From: an uncultured Desulfobacterales bacterium
Lineage (GTDB): Bacteria > Desulfobacterota > Desulfobacteria > Desulfobacterales > JAFDCJ01
Length of the DNA: 13,260 nucleotides
Direction of reading: 5' to 3'
Assembly (NCBI GenBank): GCA_945787595.1
Contig: CALZJV010000147.1
Coordinates: forward strand, 1-13,260
The notes beneath the pieces are model-generated. The model saw only the letters and a list, made by a program, of their open reading frames with translations. It was not told where the DNA came from and ran no database searches. Shown here piece by piece: positions 5,124-12,373 of the stretch (positions are counted from its first letter, which is position 1; each line of letters starts with the position of its first letter). Both the position numbers and the translations under genes were made by a program.

Positions 5124-6767
5124 GTGGAGACCAATAACCGAATTCTACTCGTTGACGATAATCATTCCATCCACGATGACTACCGTGCAATCCTCTGTCC
5201 CAGGACAAGCAAAGACCTGGATGATCTCAACTCAATTGAAAATGATATTTTCGGCGAACCGGAAAACGGTGATGGAGAGAGCACTTCACCACAACAGGTC
5301 TATGAGGTTGATTCAGCCTTTCAGGGTACAGAGGCAATTAAAATGGTCAGACAGGCGGCTGACGAAGGACGCCCGTACGCCCTGATATTCATGGATGTTC
5401 GCATGCCGCCGGGGATTGATGGCATTGAGGCAATATCCCAGATCTGGAAGGAATATCCGTATATTGAAATGGTTATCTGTACAGCCTTTTCTGATTATTC
5501 CTGGGATGAGATTGTCACTCGGCTCGGCACGCCGGATAAACTGCTATTTCTCAAAAAGCCCTTTGCTTCCATTGCGGTTAAGCAGATGGCGCAGTCACTG
5601 GTGACAAAATGGAACCTGGGGGAACAGTCCAGACGGCATACCCGGAAGCTTGAAGAAGAGGTCAGGGAGCGCACCAGAAAAATACAGGCAATGCTCGATG
5701 ACCTCCATAAGAAAAATGAAAAACTTCTGGAGACCCAGGCCGAACTCCGTGACACCGAGGCAAAATTCAAGGTCCTGACGGCTTCATCCACCGACGGTAT
5801 CGTATTGATGGACAATAGGGGCAAAGTATCTTTCTGGAACCCGGCATCAGAAAGGATGTTTGGATTTAAAGTCGATGAAATTCTCGGGCAGGACCTCCAT
5901 TCCCTCATTGCGCCTGAACGCTATCACGCAGATTTCAGAAAAGGATTGAGGGAATTCCAAAAATCAGGGCGGGGCTATTTCATCGGCAAAACCCTGGAAA
6001 CGGCGGCCAGTAAAAAAAACGGCATAGAATTTCCCGTGGAAATTTCCTTATCTGCCCTGCAGGTCAAGGAAGACTGGTATGCGGCCGGCATCATCCGGGA
6101 CATCACCGAGCGCAAGGAGATGGAAAAGCAGATGAAGCATATGGCCCATTACGATATGCTCACGGGGCTGCCGAACCGCACCCTCTTTTTTGACCGGTTT
6201 GCTCAGTTCCTTTCCCTGGCTAGAAGACATAAGTACATTCTGTCAATTTTTTATCTCGACCTGGATAAGTTTAAATACATTAACGATACCATCGGCCATG
6301 ATATGGGAGACAGGGTTCTGAAGGAAGTTGCGACAAGACTCAATTCGGGCCTGCGGGCATCGGACACGGCAGCCAGAATGCACATCAGCAGTACACCGGC
6401 TGTAAACCTCCGTGAATCGGACACGGTCGCACGAATTGGCGGTGATGAGTTTATTGTTCTGCTCTCGCAAATAGCCGATGAAAATAATTCGGCAGTAGTG
6501 GCTGAACGCATTATCAGCTCATTAACCCAAAAAATACGTCTCTATGACCATGAATTTAGTCTGGAAGTAAGTATCGGGATCAGTGTTTTCCCCCATGACG
6601 GCGATGACATGGAAACATTGATCAGGAAAGCTGATGCGGCCATGTACCAAGCAAAGGCGCGGGGCGGTAACTGTTATCAGACATTCATTGCATCAAGTGA
6701 CGAAGATAATAATACAGCCACACCGAAGACGCAAGAGAACGCATTTATGAAAGAGACAAAAAAATGA
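5124..6767 (+). CDS. Response regulator with PAS and GGDEF domains, predicted diguanylate cyclase
   Basis: A 547-residue cytosolic regulator predicted to make c-di-GMP from GTP when phosphorylated. Receiver domain (1-160): acidic D11/D12 in ILLVDDN, phospho-acceptor D91 in FMDVRMPPG, T120, and K145 in LKKPF. About 45 extra residues lie between D12 and the second strand, including ENDIFG. A coiled-coil linker (165-212) leads to a PAS domain (about 213-330, ending IIRDITERK). The GGDEF domain (about 340-520) has FYLDLDKFKYINDTIGHDMG, an intact RIGGDEF (437-443) and an inhibitory I-site RESD (430-433). A second I-site-like RASD lies at 411-414. Translation starts at a GTG with aaaggtg 5-7 nt upstream. 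The stop overlaps the next start by ATGA, so it is the first gene of the operon. The likely activating kinase is the one encoded at 10149. Confidence 0.92.
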   Translation: METNNRILLVDDNHSIHDDYRAILCPRTSKDLDDLNSIENDIFGEPENGDGESTSPQQVYEVDSAFQGTEAIKMVRQAADEGRPYALIFMDVRMPPGIDGIEAISQIWKEYPYIEMVICTAFSDYSWDEIVTRLGTPDKLLFLKKPFASIAVKQMAQSLVTKWNLGEQSRRHTRKLEEEVRERTRKIQAMLDDLHKKNEKLLETQAELRDTEAKFKVLTASSTDGIVLMDNRGKVSFWNPASERMFGFKVDEILGQDLHSLIAPERYHADFRKGLREFQKSGRGYFIGKTLETAASKKNGIEFPVEISLSALQVKEDWYAAGIIRDITERKEMEKQMKHMAHYDMLTGLPNRTLFFDRFAQFLSLARRHKYILSIFYLDLDKFKYINDTIGHDMGDRVLKEVATRLNSGLRASDTAARMHISSTPAVNLRESDTVARIGGDEFIVLLSQIADENNSAVVAERIISSLTQKIRLYDHEFSLEVSIGISVFPHDGDDMETLIRKADAAMYQAKARGGNCYQTFIASSDEDNNTATPKTQENAFMKETKK

Positions 6768-7927
6768 AAAAGACAACCAAGACAAAAAATCATGCTTCAA
6801 TGGCCGTGACAGGTTTGCTGGTTTTGATTATCCTGGCTTGCCTGGCAGTGGAGAGTTTTGGAGAATCGAAAACAGGATCAGACAAGAAAAAAATATTGGT
6901 AATCAGCAGTTACCACAGGGAGTATGCCTGGACCCAGGAGACAAATGAGGGCCTTTGTGCGGCGATGCTGAAGCTCGGATATCTTGACAACCAGGCCCAG
7001 GCAGAGAAATATACAAAAAAAGATTTTGTGGAAAGCTCCAGGATCATAATAAAAAAGTTGTGGATGGATACAAAAAGGAAAAAAAGTAAAGAAGAACGGG
7101 CCTGGATGACCACAAAGATTGCCGGGTTAACGCGGGAATTCAACCCTGATATCATGTTACTGGGTGACGACAATGCTGCCAAATATATAGGAAATCAATT
7201 TCTGGATTCAGACATCCCGATTGTGTTCTGGGGAGTCAACAACACACCTGTCAAATATGGGTTAGTCGACAGCAAAGACAGCCCCGGACATAATGTAACC
7301 GGTGTCTATCAGAGAGGCTATTACGCAGAAAGCATAGAGTTGGTAAAATCTCTCGTGCCGGGTGTGAAGACATTTGCCATATTGTCGGACGATACAAGTT
7401 CGGGAAGATCACATGCCAAAAAGATCAGTTACCTGGCGCGTAGGGGCGACCTCCCTCTCAGACTGACAGCGACAGTCACCACAAATGAGTATGAGATCTG
7501 GAAAGAGAAGGCACTGGATCTCCAGAACAAAGTCGACGCATTTTTTCTAGCCCAGTATTCCGGCCTGAAAGACAAGAACGGTAAAAGTATACCGGCCGAA
7601 GAAGTGACTGCCTGGTATATGAATAACATCAAAGTACCCGAAGCCGCTGTGCAGGGCCAGTTTGTAAAACAGGGCATGCTTTGTTCTGCAGATGATTCAG
7701 GATACAATCAGGGATTTGAGGCCGGTGTTATTGCCAATGATATCCTGGCCAAGGGAGCTGATCCGTCAACGTACTCGCCGCGCACCCCCGGCCGTGGGCC
7801 GTTGATGGTCAACAGGCAGAGGGCTGAAATACTCGGAATAAAACTAACTGACAAAATGGGGATCGAAGAATACATTGAAGAGGCTTCTGCATTAAATGAT
7901 GAAACGTCTAGAACGGTGAGGAAATGA
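6764..7927 (+). CDS. ABC_sub_bind-type periplasmic substrate-binding protein, paralogue 1
   Basis: A 387-residue exported binding protein of the ABC transporter substrate-binding family Pfam ABC_sub_bind (TrpX-like). A basic start and hydrophobic stretch (14-29) form a signal peptide, probably cut near SFG/ES (33/34). ILAC (C26) faintly resembles a lipobox, but the two paralogues lack it, so a soluble periplasmic protein is likelier. The mature part has two lobes: ILVISSYHREY (44-54), PDIMLLGDDNAAKYIG (128-143), IPIVFWGVNNTPVKYG (151-166) and GHNVTGVYQ (175-183) in the first, then TFAILSDDTSSGRSH (203-217), VDAFFLAQYSGLKD (257-270), GMLCSADDSGYNQG (304-317) and RGPLMVN (344-350). The second segment set is where such proteins close over a ligand. 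Its start overlaps the upstream stop (ATGA). No permease or ATPase gene is near, so a sensory role is suspected. The ligand is unknown. Confidence 0.88.
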   Translation: MKKTTKTKNHASMAVTGLLVLIILACLAVESFGESKTGSDKKKILVISSYHREYAWTQETNEGLCAAMLKLGYLDNQAQAEKYTKKDFVESSRIIIKKLWMDTKRKKSKEERAWMTTKIAGLTREFNPDIMLLGDDNAAKYIGNQFLDSDIPIVFWGVNNTPVKYGLVDSKDSPGHNVTGVYQRGYYAESIELVKSLVPGVKTFAILSDDTSSGRSHAKKISYLARRGDLPLRLTATVTTNEYEIWKEKALDLQNKVDAFFLAQYSGLKDKNGKSIPAEEVTAWYMNNIKVPEAAVQGQFVKQGMLCSADDSGYNQGFEAGVIANDILAKGADPSTYSPRTPGRGPLMVNRQRAEILGIKLTDKMGIEEYIEEASALNDETSRTVRK

Positions 7928-9045
7928 TGACACTCTTAAAAGTATCAGCCGTGTTATTGACAGGGTTGTGCCTGGGTTCAGTCTGTTATGGTGAACCAGA
8001 GAATTCACCAAGGAAAACCAGATTGCTGGTAGTGAGCAGTTATCATAGAGAGTACCGGCTGTCGCAACATAGCAACAAGGGTTTTTGCGAGGCCATGCAC
8101 AGATTAGGGTACTTTGACAGAAAAGATCAGGCAGATGATTATACAAAAAACGACTACATTGAGACATCGAAGGTCGTGATCAAAAAAATGTGGATGGATT
8201 CGAAGAGAAAGAACAGTAGTGCTGATAAAGAAGAAATTAGTATCAAAATTTATCGAGCTGCCCAGAACTTCCAACCCGATCTCATTTTTTTGGGAGATGA
8301 CAATGCAGCTGACTACATCGGGCGAAAGTACCTCGATTCCGAGGTCCCGATTGTATTTTGGGGCGTCAACAATACCCCGGTAAAATATGGTCTTTTGGAC
8401 AATGCGGATAACCCGGGGCACAATGTGACGGGGGTGTATCAATCGGGATATTATGTTGAAAGTCTGCAGCTTTTGAAATCCACTGTACCTGGTGTCATGA
8501 CATTTGCGGTTTTATCGGATAATACTCCTTCGGGAAGGTCACATACGAAAAAAATAAAGTACTATGCCCGCAAGAACGCACTGCCTCTTACATTAGTCGA
8601 AACGGTATCTACCAGTGATTATGAGCAATGGAAAAAAAAAGCTCTGGAACTTCAAGAGAAAGTTGATGCTTTTTTTACTGCCCAGTATTCCGGATTGAAA
8701 GATAAAAAAGGGAATTATGTGCCGACAAGTAAAGTGGCCAATTGGTACTTATCTCATATAAAGATTCCGGAAGCAGCAGGTTTTAAATTTATTATAGAAG
8801 AGGGCATGTTATGCGGTGTCGATGATTCCCATTACAACCAGGGGTATGAAGCGGCACTTATTGCACATGATATCCTTGCCAACGGCGCAAATCCAGCTTC
8901 GTACCCACCTCGGACTCCTGAACGCGGTCCTTTGATGGTCAATAAGAAGCGGGCAGAAATTCTTGGAATAAAACTTACTCAGGAGATGGGTATTGAAGAA
9001 TACATTGAAGAGGCTTCTGCCCTGAAGGAAGGCGGTAAATCATGA
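7924..9045 (+). CDS. ABC_sub_bind-type periplasmic substrate-binding protein, paralogue 2
   Basis: A 373-residue paralogue of the preceding gene product. By eye the two align without any gap from SSYHREY (38-44 here) to EEASAL (362-367), with well over half the positions the same; no identity value was computed. The signal peptide (LLKVSAVLLTGLCLGSVCYG) probably ends at CYG/EP (23/24). Core segments are retained: LGDDNAADYIG (123-133), PIVFWGVNNTPVKYG (142-156), GHNVTGVYQSGYY (165-177) and GMLCGVDDSHYNQG (294-307). The start overlaps the previous stop by ATGA with gtgagg just upstream; ATG codons at 7924 and 7927 are both possible. Its last codons share a 26-base identical run with the end of paralogue 1 (8995-9020 and 7865-7890), a sign of recent duplication or gene conversion. 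Periplasmic ligand binding is expected; the ligand is unknown. Confidence 0.88.
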   Translation: MMTLLKVSAVLLTGLCLGSVCYGEPENSPRKTRLLVVSSYHREYRLSQHSNKGFCEAMHRLGYFDRKDQADDYTKNDYIETSKVVIKKMWMDSKRKNSSADKEEISIKIYRAAQNFQPDLIFLGDDNAADYIGRKYLDSEVPIVFWGVNNTPVKYGLLDNADNPGHNVTGVYQSGYYVESLQLLKSTVPGVMTFAVLSDNTPSGRSHTKKIKYYARKNALPLTLVETVSTSDYEQWKKKALELQEKVDAFFTAQYSGLKDKKGNYVPTSKVANWYLSHIKIPEAAGFKFIIEEGMLCGVDDSHYNQGYEAALIAHDILANGANPASYPPRTPERGPLMVNKKRAEILGIKLTQEMGIEEYIEEASALKEGGKS

Positions 9046-10124
9046 AATTAAAGATCTTGTTATTTGTTCTACTTTTTGGATTCAGCAACGCCCCCTGTAG
9101 TCATGGGGAAGCAGAAAATGAAACAATGAAAAAAAAAATAATAGTGGTCAGCAGTTATCACAGAGAGTACCTATGGTCTCAGGACACTAATAAAGGATTT
9201 TGTGATGCCATGCTGAAGTTTGGATATTTTGATAATCAAAAGCAGATAATGGAATACACGCAAAAGGATTATATCATTACTTCAAAAGTGGTCCTCAAGA
9301 GGTTGTGGATGGATACCAAAAGGAATAAGAACAAACTTGAAATGAAGGAAGCAAGCAATAGATCATTTAAAATTATAAAAGAATTTCAGCCTGATCTCAT
9401 TTTCCTTGGAGATGATAATGCCGTTAATTATATCGGCAACCTCTTCCTGGACACAGATATTCCAATCGTGTTCTGGGGTGTCAACAATACCCCTGTTAAG
9501 TATAGCCTCTTGAATAGTGCTGAGAAACCTGGACATAATGTGACAGGTGTATACCAGTCGGGATACCATGTAGAAGGTTTTAAGTTACTAAAAGCCATCG
9601 TCCCGGCTGCAAAAACCTTTGCCATATTGTCTGACAAGACCAATACCGGACGGTCACATTTAAAGAAAGTAGAATTTTTTGCGCGCAGAAAAGAAATCCC
9701 GCTCAGACTGGTTGAGACTATATCAACAAACAATTTTGAGACCTGGAAAAAAAAGGCATTAGAGTTACAGGAACGAGTCGATGCCTTTTATATTGCCCAG
9801 GCTTCTGGAATGAAAGACAACGCCGGCAAATACGTACCGATACAGGAAGTTGTCCATTGGTATACGACCCATATACGCATTCCTGAAGTGGCGATTGCTA
9901 CGCTTGTCTCTCAGGGAATGTTATGTGCTGCTGCTGATAAAGGTTATAACCAGGGGCATGAAGCTGTTGTCATTGCCAATGATATCCTGGCCAATGGAGC
10001 AGCCCCTGCATCCTATCCTACAAGGTCACCGAAACGTGGACCATTAATAGTAAATAAGGGCAGAGCGGAAACCCTCGGCATAAAAATTACAGAGGATATG
10101 GGGATTGAAGAATTTGTTGAATAG
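9042..10124 (+). CDS. ABC_sub_bind-type periplasmic substrate-binding protein, paralogue 3
   Basis: The third tandem binding protein, 360 residues, starts at ATGA across the previous stop. The signal peptide (MKLKILLFVLLFGFSNAPCS) probably ends at SHG/EA (22/23). It keeps the family core: IIVVSSYHREY (33-43), DLIFLGDDNAVNYIG (118-132), IPIVFWGVNNTPVKY (140-154), GHNVTGVYQSGYH (164-176) and RGPLIVN (332-338). It is the most diverged copy: one residue is missing before GMLC (292-295), the ADDS found in paralogue 1 reads AADK (297-300), and the C-terminus ends at IEEFVE without the EEASAL tail of the other two. The AADK segment faces the expected ligand cleft in related bilobed proteins, so this copy may bind something else; that is an inference. 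Its codon use is more AT-rich than that of paralogue 1. A 24-nt gap separates it from the kinase gene. Confidence 0.87.
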   Translation: MKLKILLFVLLFGFSNAPCSHGEAENETMKKKIIVVSSYHREYLWSQDTNKGFCDAMLKFGYFDNQKQIMEYTQKDYIITSKVVLKRLWMDTKRNKNKLEMKEASNRSFKIIKEFQPDLIFLGDDNAVNYIGNLFLDTDIPIVFWGVNNTPVKYSLLNSAEKPGHNVTGVYQSGYHVEGFKLLKAIVPAAKTFAILSDKTNTGRSHLKKVEFFARRKEIPLRLVETISTNNFETWKKKALELQERVDAFYIAQASGMKDNAGKYVPIQEVVHWYTTHIRIPEVAIATLVSQGMLCAAADKGYNQGHEAVVIANDILANGAAPASYPTRSPKRGPLIVNKGRAETLGIKITEDMGIEEFVE

Positions 10125-10148
10125 GAGTATACCTTAAAGGGATGATAA

Positions 10149-12344
10149 ATGAAAAAAAGCGATAAAAAAGGACTCTCTATATTTTATAAGTTATTGCTTT
10201 CGTTCCTGTTGGTAGTAACCTTGATCAGCGGTACGATGACGGTGGTATACTATGTCTTCAGCAAGAGGTCGATTGAAATCCAAACGCGGGATCACCTGTA
10301 TCAGGTTATTAACGGGGTCAAAGACCATATCAGAAGCGATATTGATTCTATGGAAAAAGATATCCAGTTACTGGCTTCCAACCCTTCGCTCGATGATTAC
10401 CTTATGTCTTCTGAAGTCGAGAATGAGATTAATGCGCGGGCACTGGAGAGCCTATTCATAAAGTCATTGAAACTCATGCATGATGCCAGGAGCATATCTT
10501 TTGTAGATTATGCAGGAATGGAAAAAATCAAGGTTGACAGGACGGGCCGCATAAGAAAATATCGTGATATGAGCAGCAGCGAGCTGTTTGCGAATATCGC
10601 CGCTGCTTCTTCGGGGAGTATTGATATTGAAGGCCCTTATCGGAATGAGGATGGCAATAATCTGTTGTCTATCGGTATCAATAAAACCGATGCAGATATC
10701 GGAGAATTCGGCGGAGCTATTTTTATTGAATATGATCTGAAGAATTTTCTTCGATATTTAGGTGGGATAAGGATCCTTAATGAAAATCACAGCTGGGTAT
10801 TCAGCCCTGGCGGGCAAGTGCTTAAACGTCCTGCGAAAATGGAGGCATGCTTTGATCCGGCTCGCTACCTGCCAGGGGGATACGAGGAGTCTCCTTTATT
10901 GTCGACAGTTAGGGAAGGCATGGTCGTCCATCAGGGTTTCTCTTTTGCTCCCGGCAAGCCTTTTTTGAAGCTTGCTATCAGCATTCCAGATTCAGTTTTA
11001 TATCAGGACATTGGTAAAGTTTTACGTTTTCTCTCCATGGTCTTTTTAATTTCTCTTGCCATAACGTTCGTGTTGGTCTCCTACCTGTCAGGATATATCT
11101 CAGGTCCCATCATCCAGCTTTCCGATGCTGCCGTGCGCCTTGCTAAAGGTGATCTCCAATCCCCACTGGATATCAAAACGACCGGAGAAGTAAAGATACT
11201 GGTCAACAGCTTTAATAAAATGACTTCTGATTTAAAGAAGACAACGGTTTCAAAAGATGACTTTAATAATATTATACAGAGCATGTTTGATTCTCTCATA
11301 GTCGTCTCACCTGATTATACAATTCGCATGGTAAATTCAGCGACCTGCGAATTTCTGGATTGCAGGGAAGATGAGCTTATTGGCAGTCCCGTTGGAAAAA
11401 TATTAAACGCTGAACTGCTGAATAAAGAAACAGAGGTCAACGGGATCCTGATGCAGGGGCTTATCGATAATATGGAAACAGTGTATACCACAAAAGAAGA
11501 CAGGGAGATCCCTGTAATCTTTTCAAGTTCGATCATGTCGGATGCCGACGGTTCAACATCCGGATATGTCTGTGTCGCCCACGACATTACAGAACGCATT
11601 AAAGCAGAGAAAGAACTCGCTGAAGCTCAGAAGCAGCTTTTCGACTCCGCGCATAAAGCGGGGATGGCTGACATAGCTACGGGGATACTGCATAATCTGG
11701 GCAATGTGTTGAACAGCGTAAACTCATCTACGGAAAAAATAACACAGATTGTCAGGACAGGTAAAGTGAAGTCTTTTATAAATGCCAATCAGCTTTTGAA
11801 AGAGCACATGGACCATATCGGCGAATTCCTCTCCACTGATGAAAAAGGCAGAAAACAGCAGGACTATGCCAGGGCGGAATTCCATACCGAAAAAGAGGAA
11901 TTACCAAAGATCATTAGCGACGTCATGAAGATACAGAAGGACCTTATTGAATCAAACGGTGTACATATCGCCGGTGATTATGAAAAGCCCTTGCGCTGTA
12001 AGGTGCATAAGTACAAATTAGTACAGGTTCTTCTTAATCTGGTGAAAAATGCCGTTGAATCGATGCAAGGAAACGGTTTCCACAACAAGACCAAGGAACT
12101 TAAAATAGAAACAGGGCGTATTGATGACGAAAACGACTTTATCAGAGTGGTAGATAATGGCTGCGGCATCCCTCCTGAGAACCATATTAAGATATTCAAC
12201 CATGGTTTTACTACAAAGGAAAAAGGCCACGGATTCGGCCTGCATGCCAGTGCGAATTCCATGACTGAAATGGGGGGCAGCCTCACCGCTGAAAGCGATG
12301 GAGAAAACAAAGGAGCGGCTTTTACCGTAACACTTCCTGTGTGA
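10149..12344 (+). CDS. Membrane sensor histidine kinase (dCache-like, HAMP, PAS, HATPase)
   Basis: A 731-residue two-component kinase in the inner membrane. Transmembrane segment 1 (about 12-37) and 2 (about 291-317) enclose a periplasmic domain of about 250 residues resembling double-Cache sensors (FVDYAGMEKIKVDRTGRI, later HSWVFSPGGQVL). A HAMP domain follows (about 312-365, GPIIQLSDAAVRLAKGDL), then PAS (about 372-485, ending VAHDITERI). Then come a dimerisation helix with ILHNLGNVLNSV, where H515 is the expected phosphorylated histidine, and a complete ATP-binding domain: N634 in LLNLVKNAVESM, VVDNGCGIP (667-675), IFNHGFTTK and GHGFGLH (693-699). It has no receiver or Hpt domain of its own, so it should pass phosphate to separate regulators, most plausibly those at 5124 and 12374. 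Its periplasmic domain could contact the three binding proteins encoded just upstream; this is inferred. The ribosome-binding site is aaaggg. Confidence 0.9.
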   Translation: MKKSDKKGLSIFYKLLLSFLLVVTLISGTMTVVYYVFSKRSIEIQTRDHLYQVINGVKDHIRSDIDSMEKDIQLLASNPSLDDYLMSSEVENEINARALESLFIKSLKLMHDARSISFVDYAGMEKIKVDRTGRIRKYRDMSSSELFANIAAASSGSIDIEGPYRNEDGNNLLSIGINKTDADIGEFGGAIFIEYDLKNFLRYLGGIRILNENHSWVFSPGGQVLKRPAKMEACFDPARYLPGGYEESPLLSTVREGMVVHQGFSFAPGKPFLKLAISIPDSVLYQDIGKVLRFLSMVFLISLAITFVLVSYLSGYISGPIIQLSDAAVRLAKGDLQSPLDIKTTGEVKILVNSFNKMTSDLKKTTVSKDDFNNIIQSMFDSLIVVSPDYTIRMVNSATCEFLDCREDELIGSPVGKILNAELLNKETEVNGILMQGLIDNMETVYTTKEDREIPVIFSSSIMSDADGSTSGYVCVAHDITERIKAEKELAEAQKQLFDSAHKAGMADIATGILHNLGNVLNSVNSSTEKITQIVRTGKVKSFINANQLLKEHMDHIGEFLSTDEKGRKQQDYARAEFHTEKEELPKIISDVMKIQKDLIESNGVHIAGDYEKPLRCKVHKYKLVQVLLNLVKNAVESMQGNGFHNKTKELKIETGRIDDENDFIRVVDNGCGIPPENHIKIFNHGFTTKEKGHGFGLHASANSMTEMGGSLTAESDGENKGAAFTVTLPV

Positions 12345-12373
12345 TCAAGAGCAAGCAAAGGAGAGAAACTTAT

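Noticed and set aside
6826..6843. Lipoprotein signal (ILAC) in binding protein 1
   Set aside because: The lipobox is imperfect, and the two paralogues have ordinary signal peptides cut at a matching G/E position; a lipid anchor is not supported.
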